64,000 nucleotides of DNA from Prorocentrum cordatum (lineage: Eukaryota > Sar > Dinophyceae > Prorocentrales > Prorocentraceae). The notes beneath the pieces were generated by a model. It was given only the letters and a program-made list of their open reading frames with translations, ran no database searches and had not been told where the DNA came from. The stretch is from contig CAUYUJ010020550.1 of NCBI GenBank assembly GCA_963575745.1, positions 7,003 through 71,002 on the forward strand. The letters run 5' to 3'. Below are positions 42,109 through 52,136 of this stretch, one piece after another. The stretch's first letter is position 1, and each line of letters starts with the position of its first letter. Position numbers and translations under genes: made by a program.

Positions 42109-43218
42109 ATGTCGTTCAGCAGGGGCTGGCAGCAAGGAGTGGGCAAGGGTGCAGGCAAATCCGCAGCGCAGCAGACGTACTCGGGCGGCTGGCACAACGC
42201 TGTCGGCGCCAAGTGGAAGTGTGCATGTGGGTGCGGAAAGAATCAGGCAGACTGGGACTGGTGCAAGCACTGCGGCACGCCACGATCGTCGGGAGAGGTC
42301 TTCTTGCCGCGAGAGGGCCAGACTGGCGGTCCGATGGGCCAAGGTGTGTTTCCTCCTCCTGGCCTCCACCTCGCTCCTTGGCGTTCAGGGGCCCGAGGAC
42401 CTGGTGGCTGCGGCGGCGGCCAGGACCTCAAGAGCCTCTCGGACGCGGAGTTGCAGAGTTTGGAGCAGCTGGGTAGCAAGACGAACAATGGCCAGCTCAC
42501 CTGTGCCTGTCAACAGGAACGAGTGCGACGCTCTCAGCCAGGACGTGCAGCGCACGATGTGGCGGGAGAGGCGCATGCCAAACTACAGTACGTGGAGAAG
42601 CAGCTGCTGGAGGCGACCGAGAAGCTCGAGCGCCTCACCCAGCAGCACGCGGAGCAGCAGCAGGTGGTCACGGCTATGGTCGCCCAGGTCGAGGAGGCCA
42701 AGACCGAGTACCAGCAGGCGGTGTCCGCGCTGCACGCCAAGACCCTGGGCGCGCAGCAGCAGGCGCCGATGCATGCGGTTTCAGCGAAATTGTGCGTTCG
42801 AGACATTCTGGAAGGTAACATCCAGGACATTTTTGTCGACGGCGAGAGCCTCTTTGGCTTGGGAGACGTTCAGGAGTTGGATGCCACTGACAAGTCCCAG
42901 CTGGAGGAGAGGAAGCGCCTGCTGGCCGAGGGGCTCAAGTCGGTCACGGAGAATCTGTTCAGTTCGGTCAAGGAGAAGGCGGAGTCCCTGGTCCAGCAGC
43001 ACCAGGAGCACTCGAAGCGCCTCAAGAAGAAGCGTAAAGGAGCTGTCGATGGCGTCCGTGGTGAGCAGAAGGTTTCCGAGGGGGTGGCCGTGGAGAAGCA
43101 GACGTTCTCCGACGGCGGCGGTGTGGACACTCCGTCTACTGAGGCGCCAGCCCCTGATGCCCTGGCGCGTGCCAAGGCAGCTCTTGCGGCCACGGGCGAG
43201 AGCCCATCGCGAGTTTGA
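42109..43218 (+). CDS. LINE ORF1 protein: zinc ribbon and coiled coil, probable RNA-binding
   Basis: The ATG at 42109 is the first in frame after the SL and gives 369 residues. Residues about 35-56 hold WKCACGCGKNQADWDWCKHC, a four-cysteine ribbon with Trp between the pairs, like RanBP2-type fingers and like the ORF1 of the 7-kb LINE. Residues about 155-220 are strongly heptad-like (LQYVEKQLLEATEKLERLTQ). The C-terminal third is charged, with KRLKKKRKG. ORF1 proteins of non-LTR elements bind their own RNA and chaperone nucleic acid; that role is inferred here. The frame is intact. It ends in GTT TGA C, and ORF2 is open in the +1 frame at that point. Confidence 0.85.
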   Translation: MSFSRGWQQGVGKGAGKSAAQQTYSGGWHNAVGAKWKCACGCGKNQADWDWCKHCGTPRSSGEVFLPREGQTGGPMGQGVFPPPGLHLAPWRSGARGPGGCGGGQDLKSLSDAELQSLEQLGSKTNNGQLTCACQQERVRRSQPGRAAHDVAGEAHAKLQYVEKQLLEATEKLERLTQQHAEQQQVVTAMVAQVEEAKTEYQQAVSALHAKTLGAQQQAPMHAVSAKLCVRDILEGNIQDIFVDGESLFGLGDVQELDATDKSQLEERKRLLAEGLKSVTENLFSSVKEKAESLVQQHQEHSKRLKKKRKGAVDGVRGEQKVSEGVAVEKQTFSDGGGVDTPSTEAPAPDALARAKAALAATGESPSRV

Positions 43219-46200
43219 CCAGTGCCTGCGTCCAGCTGCTTGCAACCTCCCCCCCTGTCCTCCCCCTCCCTCCCCTCCTCCCAAGTCGCAGGCAGCGAAG
43301 CGCAGAAGTGAGTTTGTGATTGAGACTGCAAACTCATCGGGATGGGGGCCTCTTTGTCGATTTTTGGCTGCTGAATCTCGGGGCGATGTCGTTTTGACTC
43401 AGGAGATCGGTCGAGCTCAGTTCCAGATTAAAGAGGCTGAATCTAGATTGGCGTCCTTAGGCTGGCAGTGCAGCCTGAGGCCCTCTGTTGTTACCCAGGA
43501 CGGCGGGCTTTCGAGTGGTGTCGGTGTCGGATGTCGTCGTTCGTTCGGGATGAGCCTGCCGCCTGGGGCTAGTTACCCACGCCTTCCGAGCCCCCACAGG
43601 GTCCACATATGCTGGGTCAGCGCGTATGTCCCTGGGGGATTCCTAGCTGTTTCACTTTACCTTCCGACGGGGGGAATGGCCTTGGGGCCTGAGGGGTCTC
43701 ATCTATTAGCCAGGCTTGGGGAACTTCTGCATGGGTGGAGATTGCCGTACGTCATAGGTGGAGACTGGAACTGTACCCCCCAAGCCCTTCGTGAGTGCGG
43801 GTGGGAATCTCGTCTTCGTGCTACGATATGTGCGCCGTCGCTTCCCACGTGCAGATGTGGTAAAGTCTGGAAGGTTCTTGATTACTTCTTGGTCTCGCAA
43901 GGGTTGGCCAATTCTGTCACCTCAGTCCGTCGCAGTCGCGTTTCCACTTTGAAGCCGCACTGGGCCGTGCAGCTCGTGATGCGTCACAAGGCCGTGCTGC
44001 CTGAGGTGCCGCGCCTGTTCAGCCCCAAGACTTTTCCGCGGGACCGAGCTGAGCTTCCCTTTGGGCCTCCGACGTCGCCGGTGGACTGGGGCACGCTCGC
44101 TGCTCGCCTTGAAGAAGCGCCTGATGTTCACAGGCTCCAGCTGTTTTTCTCCGAGTTCTTGGGATTATACGAGGACGAAATGTGCAGGGTCTTCTGTCTG
44201 GACCAGGAGCTCGGGGATCAATACCGCGGCAGGGTCCAGGGTCCGAAAATCCAGACCGTTCCCGAGATTCAGACCACTGGGGGTCCGTATCCTGTGGGGT
44301 GTGCTCTGGCCAGGGGGTGGCGTTCCCTCCATATTTGGATCCTGGAGCTGCATTACATTAGAAATAAGGGGGGGTCTTGGTTGGGGATTGACGCTCAGTG
44401 TATCATTAACAAGATCGTCCGAGGCCCTCCTACCCTTAGGAACTGCCAGGAGTGGATCTCCTGGCAGCCTTCTCGTGCTGTGCTGCAGGACGCTTCTGCT
44501 CAGGAGCTCTACCACTGGGCGACAGACGCAGGGCGCATCGCCGACAGGCTCGAGCGCGTGCAGGTTTCGTCACGTCAGTCTGCCTGGAGGAGCTGGGTCA
44601 AAGAAGCTGTCAAAAACGGGGGGGGGTTAGGACACCGCTACACCAAGGCCCCCTCAGGCTGGGTCCCTTCGAAGCCCTCGGCCCCTGGACAGGCCCCTCC
44701 AGGCCCGCAGGAAGTGTTAGGCGATTTAACCTCGGAGTGGGAGGGGATTTGGAATACCCCAGGGGGGGATGTTCCTGATGAGGACCCACTCGAGGCTCTA
44801 AATGACCACATCGCCAGCATTAGTGATGAGGAATCTAGCGGCATGTTGGACTGGGAGTTCGACCCCGCCGCGATCCGCGCGTGTTGCAGGAAGTTTAAGG
44901 CCAGGACCGCCCTGGGCAACGACAACGTCCACCCGAGGGATCTCCTTCTGGTCAGCGACGACTGTTTGCTCGCCCTGGCAGGTCTCTGGAAGGCTGTTCT
45001 TCGGCTCGGTCACGTTCCTAGTCAGATGAAGATCCTTCTGGTGGCGATGATTGAAAAACCTGATGGGGGTCACAGGCCTATCGGGCTGCTCTCGGCGTTT
45101 GTTCGGGTGATGTCTCGGATGCTTCGTCGGGCCGCGGTTTCCTGGGAACGTGACCACCAGCGAGAGTATTTCTATGGCAGTGCTGGCCGTTCGTGCGAGC
45201 GAGCGGTCTGGGAGCAGTCGGCTATGGGTGAGTTTGCGCAGAACACAGGCATGTCGTTCGCGTCCTCCCTCCTCGACCTCACCAAGGCTTATGAAAAAGT
45301 GGCACATATCCTCTTGGTCAGAGCTGCCATCAAACACGGTTTCAACGTTTTTATTCTCCGTTATCTTCTGACGGTCTATCGGGGCCAACGGCACGTCCTC
45401 CTGGGGAAGATGTGTTCTCGTGGGGTGTTCGCGGTTCAGGCTATCCTGGCGGGTTGCACGTTCGCTACCACCCTCCTGAAAGTCTTCCTCCTTGACCCTC
45501 TCGACGTGCTTGCGGACGCGTTTCGTTTTGTCAGAACATTTAACGCGGTGGATGATATCACCCTGTGCATGGCGGGGAAAGGCAAGACAGTTGCCAATGG
45601 CCTAGGCCTCGCCAGTTTCTTCCTCTGCCAGCAGCTCGAGCGGATGTGCCTGATCGTGTCCAGAACCAAGGGTGTAGCGGTGGCTACGCACGGTTGGATA
45701 GCGAAAGATATATCTGTCAAGTTGAAGAGGTGGAAGTTTAGGCACAGCCAGTCTACAAAAAACCTGGGGGTGGACTTCAAGGTTAGAGGCAGGGTTAGTG
45801 CTAGGGTACATTTCGGTCGTATTGGCAAGCTGCAGCCTCGAGCTCACCGTTTCCGAGCCCTCAGCTCGGCTGCCATTGGTGCCAAGCGTATTGTGAAGAC
45901 TGGAGGTCTCCCCGCTGGTATGTATGGCGCGAGGGTGCACGGAGTCTCCAGAAAAAGGCTCAGGCAGATACGATCGGTGATTGCTAGGAGTACGTTTGGA
46001 GTGTCTAGAGGCCGTTCGAGAACCTTGGAGTTCCAACTGTGCGCGGACCCGACCCTCGACCCCACCTACCAGGCCAATTTACTTCCCCTCCAATCCTGGG
46101 TGCAAGCTTGGCGTGAGCAGTGGTTGCCCCGCAGCCTCCTCACGAGCATCGTTGAGGCAGCCCAGAAGGCCCCTGGGCTTGACTGGAATCAGGTTCACGG

Positions 46201-47728
46201 TCCTGGGGGTGCTGTGTACTGCACGTTATACTCCAGGGGCATGCTGTTTGACTTCGGGTACCTGGAAAAGAGATCTCTCAAAACCCTGGTCCTCTCTGGC
46301 ACCAAGTTGGCTTTGCAGAAGAATCTGGAGGGCATCAGCTTTCACGGGAGTGCTTTATCGGGTGCCCCTCGCCTGGAGCCCATCATTGATGTCCTGAGGC
46401 AGCTTCGTTCCCGAGGTCAGTTGGCGAGTGCTGCGTTTCTGTCAGGGTGTGTGTCGGGCGGCTTCCCGACGCAGAGCATCCTCTTCCGAGATCGGAGGGC
46501 GCTATGCCCCAAGTGCAAGTTTTGCGGCGACTGGGGCACGCCCAAGCACAGGATCGTCGATTGCCCAGCGACCTGGTTGATCCGCCGAGAGTTGGACGTG
46601 CCTGAGGCCATCGAAGATTTTCAGCAAGCACCGTCTTACGACATCGGTACCGCCAGATGCCTGGTCCCCAGCCTGGCTTTCGAGGCCCCTCCCCCCCGTC
46701 AGGACGAGGCTCAGGTTTGGAGCGTGTTGCCTCCCGACGATGTTTTCCGTGGCAATGTCGCTATCGACGGCTCGGCCCTCTCCCCAGGAGACCTCGCGCT
46801 GGAGCGTGCTGGGTGGGGAATCGTCCAGGTCGACCGCCACGGGGGGTGGGACGGGGCCCTATACGGACCCCTGCCCCATCCGATCCAGCAGTCAGGGTGT
46901 GCCGAAGTGTACGCTCTTCGCATGCTTCTCAGGAATGTGGGGGTGGAGCCTGTGCATGTTGTGTGCGATTGTAAGATGGTCGTCGATACCTGGAATGCTG
47001 GGGTCGGCCAGACCCTGGACAATGTTGCGTACGCCGAGGTTTGGCGCGAGATTTTCCGCAAGAGTGAAGATTTAACCGCGCCTGTGACCGTCGAGAAAAT
47101 TCGCAGCCACCAGTCTTGGGCTCAGGCGTCTGCTCAGGGTTGCGCTTGGTGGGCCTGGAGAGGCAACCGAGAAGCAGACCGTCTGGCCAAGCTAGGAGCC
47201 AAGATGCACCCTGTCCCGCCGCAACTGTTGAATGAGCTGAAGGCCCTGGATTTCCAGGTTCGGGGTCGAGCCGTCCTGGTTGCGGGGGTCGGGGGAGCTC
47301 TGTCCAAGCTGAATTTCAATGATGCTGACAAGTTCCGCGCGAAGCGGTACAAAGCACTTGAAGTGTTGGAACTCGTGTCCGAGGCTAATGGACATGAGAT
47401 AGTTCGAGCGGGCAAGAGATCCGCTTGCGTGATTTGTGGAATTCGTGATTGGTCGAGAGGCGCCATAGCGGCGTTTCCGTGTACTGGCCTCCCCAGAACA
47501 GCTCGCTTGGCCCACCCCTCCCATAGACTTTGGAGTGGAGAAGGAGGCCGAGTGTGGTGCAGTCTCTGTGGGGCGTTCGGCACTAAGAAGGTGGTCCTCC
47601 TCGCCAAGGCCTGCAACGGAGGGCCTCGGAATAAGGGTGCGTCTCAATCTCTTGGCCTCCTGAAAGGAGGGGTGGACCCTTCTACGGGGGTGGAATTCGG
47701 ACGATCTTTCCCCCTTAAGAGAGAGTGA
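43217..47728 (+). CDS. LINE ORF2: endonuclease, reverse transcriptase and RNase H polyprotein
   Basis: About 1,500 residues follow from a +1 shift at the ORF1 stop; the frame is also open further upstream (to 42149), where it overlaps ORF1. No Met lies near the junction. The endonuclease (about residues 30-260) has VVLTQE, VIGGDWNCTP, VLDYFLVSQ and a terminal LKPHW. The reverse transcriptase (about 550-830) has GNDNVHPRDLL, GHRPIGLLSAF, LLDLTKAYEKV and AVDDITL as the catalytic Asp pair. A zinc knuckle CPKCKFCG...H...C follows (about 1095-1115). RNase H (about 1175-1330) has VAIDGSAL, AEVYALRM, VVCDCKMVVD and GNREADRLAKLGA. A C-terminal CVICG / WCSLCG cysteine region ends it. It should nick target DNA, prime reverse transcription there and remove RNA. 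No internal stop or frameshift is seen. Confidence 0.93.
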   Translation, partial: DQCLRPAACNLPPCPPPPSPPPKSQAAKRRSEFVIETANSSGWGPLCRFLAAESRGDVVLTQEIGRAQFQIKEAESRLASLGWQCSLRPSVVTQDGGLSSGVGVGCRRSFGMSLPPGASYPRLPSPHRVHICWVSAYVPGGFLAVSLYLPTGGMALGPEGSHLLARLGELLHGWRLPYVIGGDWNCTPQALRECGWESRLRATICAPSLPTCRCGKVWKVLDYFLVSQGLANSVTSVRRSRVSTLKPHWAVQLVMRHKAVLPEVPRLFSPKTFPRDRAELPFGPPTSPVDWGTLAARLEEAPDVHRLQLFFSEFLGLYEDEMCRVFCLDQELGDQYRGRVQGPKIQTVPEIQTTGGPYPVGCALARGWRSLHIWILELHYIRNKGGSWLGIDAQCIINKIVRGPPTLRNCQEWISWQPSRAVLQDASAQELYHWATDAGRIADRLERVQVSSRQSAWRSWVKEAVKNGGGLGHRYTKAPSGWVPSKPSAPGQAPPGPQEVLGDLTSEWEGIWNTPGGDVPDEDPLEALNDHIASISDEESSGMLDWEFDPAAIRACCRKFKARTALGNDNVHPRDLLLVSDDCLLALAGLWKAVLRLGHVPSQMKILLVAMIEKPDGGHRPIGLLSAFVRVMSRMLRRAAVSWERDHQREYFYGSAGRSCERAVWEQSAMGEFAQNTGMSFASSLLDLTKAYEKVAHILLVRAAIKHGFNVFILRYLLTVYRGQRHVLLGKMCSRGVFAVQAILAGCTFATTLLKVFLLDPLDVLADAFRFVRTFNAVDDITLCMAGKGKTVANGLGLASFFLCQQLERMCLIVSRTKGVAVATHGWIAKDISVKLKRWKFRHSQSTKNLGVDFKVRGRVSARVHFGRIGKLQPRAHRFRALSSAAIGAKRIVKTGGLPAGMYGARVHGVSRKRLRQIRSVIARSTFGVSRGRSRTLEFQLCADPTLDPTYQANLLPLQSWVQAWREQWLPRSLLTSIVEAAQKAPGLDWNQVHGPGGAVYCTLYSRGMLFDFGYLEKRSLKTLVLSGTKLALQKNLEGISFHGSALSGAPRLEPIIDVLRQLRSRGQLASAAFLSGCVSGGFPTQSILFRDRRALCPKCKFCGDWGTPKHRIVDCPATWLIRRELDVPEAIEDFQQAPSYDIGTARCLVPSLAFEAPPPRQDEAQVWSVLPPDDVFRGNVAIDGSALSPGDLALERAGWGIVQVDRHGGWDGALYGPLPHPIQQSGCAEVYALRMLLRNVGVEPVHVVCDCKMVVDTWNAGVGQTLDNVAYAEVWREIFRKSEDLTAPVTVEKIRSHQSWAQASAQGCAWWAWRGNREADRLAKLGAKMHPVPPQLLNELKALDFQVRGRAVLVAGVGGALSKLNFNDADKFRAKRYKALEVLELVSEANGHEIVRAGKRSACVICGIRDWSRGAIAAFPCTGLPRTARLAHPSHRLWSGEGGRVWCSLCGAFGTKKVVLLAKACNGGPRNKGASQSLGLLKGGVDPSTGVEFGRSFPLKRE

Positions 47729-47822
47729 CCCCTTCCCTAAGTGCCGTGCGTGGTTTATTACCCCAGTTTTTGTGCCATGTGTTGCTGCAGCGGGACATGG
47801 TGCGCCAAGGACCTAGAGGACT
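47729..47822 (+). other. LINE 3' tail
   Basis: About 95 bp between the ORF2 stop and the (GGA)n tract, ending CTAGAGGACTTAGAGGAGG. There is no poly(A); the element seems to end in (GGA)n. Confidence 0.6.
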
Positions 47823-47962
47823 TAGAGGAGGAGGAGGGAGGAGGAGGAGGAGGCGGAGGAGGAGGAGGAGGAGGAGGAGGAGGAGGAGGAGGAGGGAGGA
47901 GGAGGAGTAGGAGGAGGAGGAGGACAAGGAGGAGGAGGAGGAGGCCAAGGAGGAGGAGGACG
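47823..47962. repeat. (GGA)n tract, 3' flank or tail of the LINE
   Basis: Same repeat and same strand as the 5' flank. Confidence 0.95.
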
Positions 47963-48769
47963 ACTGCGGCCGGCCACGGGCCCCTCGAGGGGGCCGGCCC
48001 ACGGCGCGGCCGGGCGCCCCGCGACGCCGCAGTCTTTGCGCCACGAGAGCCGGCGATCGCCAGCGCAACTCGCAGGTGGCCTCACACGGAAGGGGGGCAT
48101 CCTCGGCCACACGCCGGCACGGAACAGGGCCGAACACGCGTACCGCGGAGATCTGGAAGGACGGGCGCCCCACTCCAAGGGGGCCGCTGCGCGGGCGAGG
48201 GGGACTCCTCCGAGGGCCTGCTGAGCAGGGGCCAGGGAGGCGAGCCAGAGCCATCCGAGTGTGGAGCTCCCGCCTCCGGTCCGCGAGGGACGGAAGGCTT
48301 TCCGCGCCGCAGCGCGGCAGAGTCGGTCCGCACGCACGCTCGGCAGGCCGCGAGACGGCGCTGCTGATGACAGAGAGAGACGGGCGGGTCCCCCCCAGCC
48401 TGCGGGCCGCAGCTCCTGCGGATGGCGGAGGGCGTCGTGGAGGCGTAGGGGGGGGGGGAGGAGGCCCTCTGCTGCCGCTGCACGGCTCTGCCCGCCGCCG
48501 GAGGTCCCCCCATGGCAGTGCCGCGTCGAAGCCGTGGGGCCAAGACGGGGACGAGGGGCACGGCTGGGCAGCCATCGAGCACGGCTGTGACACCGATGTC
48601 GCTGCTGCTTGCACGTGGCACCGTCGTTGGGGGAGGCGCGGTCGTGGTCGATGTGAGCTGCTCCCTGGAGAGGGCACGAGCGACTGCGGCACCAGCAGTG
48701 GGAGGCCCAGGCGAGGAAAAAAAGGAGGGAGGTGACGCACAGGGGGGAGAAGGACGAGGAAAAGGAGGA
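47963..48769. other. No gene called; GC-rich
   Basis: GC-rich with long frames on both strands, all Ala/Pro/Arg-rich and without motifs. GGGGCCGGCCC dyads lie near 47980-48000. Confidence 0.35.
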
Positions 48770-49515
48770 GGAGGACCAGTGGAAACCCAAGGGCCATCAA
48801 CGATGTTGGAATAACCCTGCCTCCAAGCTCCCTCTTCACAGGCCCCGCTCATTTCCGCTGAGAGAACTGCCTCGTTGGAGGACAACCGTTTGAAGAACCT
48901 GAAGCATGCCATGACATTGTTCTCGGGATTCCAACGCCACGGGTCAGTCTGACTGTTGCGCCTTGACGATCTTGAATCGTACCAGAACGCCAGTTCTTGA
49001 ATTCCAACACCGCGAATCAACGTAATTGTTGCACCCTCATAATCTTGAACCCGTCCAAAACGCCATTTCTGGTACGCTGACCACGGGAACACGAGGAAAA
49101 AATAATGTGCGCGGCGCTGAGACGAGAACCACATTTTGAAAAGGAGCCGCCCCCAATCCGTGAAATTCCAGCACATGCTTAAAACGAATGTGCGCGGCAT
49201 GTTGAAAAACAACCACCCTCAATGCGTGAAACTCTTTCCAATGTTTCAATGTGCGCGGCGTTAAGTTGAGAACCACATGTTGAAAACGACCCGCCCTCAA
49301 TCCGGGAAGCTCTTACAATTGTTTAGAACGAATGCCTGCGGCGCTAAAGCGAAAACCACTTGTTGAACACGACCCGTCCTCTATCTGTGAAACTGTTGTC
49401 ATGGTTTAAGCTTCAGGGCCACACGTGGTGAGGAAGTCTCAAGCGAAACGCATGGCCCACACGAAAAACTTACCTCGGGGTGCGACAGGGAGAAGTTATT
49501 TACAAGGAAAAGGAA
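48770..49515 (+). repeat. Dispersed repeat family X, copy C
   Basis: Reverse complement of copy A over almost its whole length. Shared blocks include CCATCAACGATG, CCAAGCTCCCTCTTCA, GAACCTGAAGCATGCC, GTTCTCGGGATTCCAACGCC, GGTGCGACAGGGAGAAGTTA and TTTACAAGGAAAAGGAATG. It has two 70-bp units (48930-49075) and four to five 90-bp units (49100-49400). (GGA)n stands on both sides. Confidence 0.85.
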
Positions 49516-49800
49516 TGCAGGAGGAGGAAGATGAGAAGGAGGAGGAGGAGGAGGAGGAGGAATAGGAGGAGGAATAGGAGGAGGAGGAGGAGGAGGAGGA
49601 GGAGGAGGAGGAGGAGAAGGAGGAGAAGGAGGAGGAGGAGGAGGAGGAGGAGGGCGGGGGGGCAGGAGGAGCGAGAGGAGGGAAAGGGGGAGGGGGAGGA
49701 TGAGCAGGAGGAGGGGGGGGAGGAGGGCGGGGGCAGGAGGAGCGGGAGGAGGGGGGGGGGGGGGGCACGAGGAGCCGAAGGAGGGGCGGAAGGGGGAGGG
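49510..49800. repeat. (GGA)n purine array
   Basis: GGA/GAG repeats becoming G-rich toward the right. Confidence 0.95.
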
Positions 49801-50045
49801 GGGTGGCAGGAGCGAGAGGCAGCGAGGGAGGAGCCTGGGGGGGAGCGGCGCGTGCACGCCCCGGAAGCGAAGGCGGAGAGCGCCGGGACCCACGGGCGGA
49901 CAGGAGGCCCGCAAGCGAAGCGCCCCTTCGCAGGCCCGCAGAGGCGCGCACGCCCGCCGAGGTGCGGCCGCCACGCCATGACAGCAACGGAGCAGAGGCA
50001 GCTCGCTCATCGATTCGGCGGGGCGGGGGCTCCGCATTGGCGGCG

Positions 50046-50215
50046 CGCACGAGGGGGAGGAGGGAGGGGGGAAGGCGTCTCAGAAGGAGGCTGCTTCTTA
50101 GGAGGCGCCGGCCTTACATCTGCAGAGGAGGCCCGCGCCTTCCAAGAAGCAGGGGTGCTTCTCAGAAGCCCTCCTTCCTCCCTGCAGCCCCCCTCTGCGG
50201 GTGGCGGACTGTAGT
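50046..50215. mobile_element. Foldback element family F1, diverged copy
   Basis: The left half (GGAAGGCGTCTCAGAAGGAG, GCTGCTTCTTAGGAGGCGCC) and right half (CCAAGAAGCAGGGGTGCTTC, TCAGAAGCCCTCC) align with the two arms at 30251-30365. Flanks also match (ATTGGCGGCGC on the left, CCCTCTGCGGGTGGC on the right). An extra stretch of about 25 bp sits in the loop. Confidence 0.75.
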
Positions 50216-50920
50216 ACCAGCCTCCGACAAGAAAGGGGGGGAGGAGAGCGCCCAGACAGAGGGCGGGCACGGAGGAGAGCAGGGCAGGAAGCGGCCAGCT
50301 GCGAGCGAGAGGCGGGCCTCGCGTGCCCGAGAAGTTGATTCCCTCGTCGTCGTCCACCTTAGGGAAGCGACAAGGAGGGAGGACGGGGGGCGGAGGAGGG
50401 AGGAGGGCGCGCAGCCAACGGACCCGGAGATCCGGCCCTGAACAGGGCGGCGCGGCCGGGATTCAGCCTGGAACCTGGGAAGGGCAATCACCACGTGATA
50501 CCATGTCGAAATTATGTATGCATTAGTACGAAGGAAGAGGAGGCAGACGAGGAGGATTAGAATACGAAAAAGGAAGCAGGAGTGGAGGGAAGAGGGAGGA
50601 GGGAAGAGGCATAGTACCAGGCCCAAAGCCATTGTGTTTGCCCAGAACTTACACACTTCCGTTTTGCGACCACGCCTGTCAGCCGCCCAGCCGAAGGACC
50701 ACTGCGATGAAAAAGGGAGGCCGCATTACTCTGGCCACTCTGAGGAAGGCCCGAGCCCACGACCTCTTCGTGCAAGCTCGCCTATCTCAAGTCGGCTCCC
50801 GAAACAACCATCGTGTCGGTTGGAGATATTCATATTTGGTCGGAGTAGGTAGACACTCTGACGCACGGAGGCTGCCAAACCCCCTGCGCCCCCCTGGCGG
50901 GGGCGTTTCGGGGTTTCCTT
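50216..50920. other. No gene recognised
   Basis: Short purine-rich islands near 50370-50400 and 50525-50600; frames are short and featureless. Confidence 0.4.
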
Positions 50921-51016
50921 TTCCTCCTCCTCCTCCTCCTTCTCCTCCTCCTCCTCCTCTTCCTCCCCCTTTTCCTCCTCCTCCTCCTCCTCGTCTTCCT
51001 CCTCCTCCTCCTCAAC
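50920..51016. repeat. (TCC)n microsatellite
   Basis: TCC/CTC repeats with TTT interruptions. Confidence 0.9.
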
Positions 51017-51530
51017 CCAAAACGGATACGAACGAAGACACGGCACAGCTTATTACAGCAAAGTAAGAGTCCCTATCTTCAAGCACTGTTTGGGGTGTGC
51101 GTGTGTATATACATATGTATAAAACAAATCACGTATGTGAAGTATCTCCCCGCAAGCAAAAAAACACATGTTGCAATTCTGTCGGTGTGGTGGCCGTTGG
51201 TTTGGAAATCCAGCACATAGCCAGCCAAGGTCCTGTAACAGAGTTTTCTTGCTTGTTTGCCAGCCTCACTAGTACGGAACACCACGAGCACCAGACCGAC
51301 TAATTTCCGAAAGCGCTGTTTTGTTGAGATGTTTGGGACCCTCACATGGAATCATTTGATGCATTTGAACGTGCACGTTGGGTTCGTAACCCCACGAGCA
51401 CTACACTAACAAAGCCCAGAATGCGAATGTTGTTTTGTGTTGTGGGACCCACAACGACTTGATTTTTTTGAGGTTATGGGGTGGTGCAATGGTTTGGGCG
51501 ATGTGATCATTCACCGACAGTTCCTCCCCG
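51017..51530. other. No gene recognised; AT-richer stretch
   Basis: GTGTGTATATACATATGTAT near 51100 is a short TA/CA run. CCACGAGCACCA at 51283 and CCACGAGCACTA at 51393 are paired words about 110 bp apart (GGGACC also repeats), which may mark an old duplication. Confidence 0.4.
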
Positions 51531-51693
51531 TCTTCCTCCAATTCCTCCTCCTCCTCCTCCTCCTCCTCCTCCTCCTCCTCCTCCTCCTCCTCCTCCTCCT
51601 CCTCCTACCCCTCCTCCTCCTCCTCCTCCTCCTCCTCCTCCTCCTCCTTCTCCTCCTTCTCCTCCTCCTCCTCCTCCTCCTCCTCCTCCTCCT
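51530..51693. repeat. (TCC)n microsatellite at a gap edge
   Basis: Pure CTC/TCC repeat that runs straight into the N run. Confidence 0.95.
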
Positions 51694-51793
51694 NNNNNNN
51701 NNNNNNNNNNNNNNNNNNNNNNNNNNNNNNNNNNNNNNNNNNNNNNNNNNNNNNNNNNNNNNNNNNNNNNNNNNNNNNNNNNNNNNNNNNNNN
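51694..51793. other. Assembly gap, exactly 100 N
   Basis: A run of 100 N, a conventional placeholder length. True size is unknown; the (TCC)n tract was evidently not spanned. Confidence 0.99.
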
Positions 51794-52136
51794 TCGAGGT
51801 AGATCTGGGTACATCGATGTAAATGCAGGCACGTCGGCGTAAATCTAGAGATCCGCAGGAAATCTGGGGCAAATCGCGGACGCTCCCGCGCGAGTCGAGG
51901 GACAGCAGAAGTCGTTCAGCCCGCAACGAGCGTACGTTCTTGCTTCGCCCGCGAGAGGGCGCGTTGGCTTGAGTGCCTGTGCTTTGATCGAGTTTCATGC
52001 GGAAAGCGGCTACGCGTTTCGCCCCGGCCAAATTGCCTGCATCGAGTGGACTCCGTCGACGATGGGATTGGAGGCGGAGCGGAGAGATGCAGTGTACGGT
52101 GGGGGTTTCAAAACAAATCCGAATCTACCCGCGAAA
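51794..52136. other. No gene recognised
   Basis: TCGATGTAAAT and TCGGCGTAAAT near 51813-51835 form a short tandem pair. Nothing else. Confidence 0.4.

Larger units (their letters stand above)
41947..47822 (+). mobile_element. SL-headed LINE with ORF1 and ORF2, close to full length
   Basis: The order is SL (41947-41968), 140-nt leader, ORF1 (42109-43218), ORF2 (43217-47728), a 3' tail of about 95 bp, then (GGA)n. All expected domains are present and uninterrupted: zinc-ribbon/coiled-coil ORF1, endonuclease, reverse transcriptase, zinc knuckle, RNase H and a C-terminal zinc motif. The copy lies between two (GGA)n tracts on the same strand. It appears to be the most recently active element in the window. 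Confidence 0.92.
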
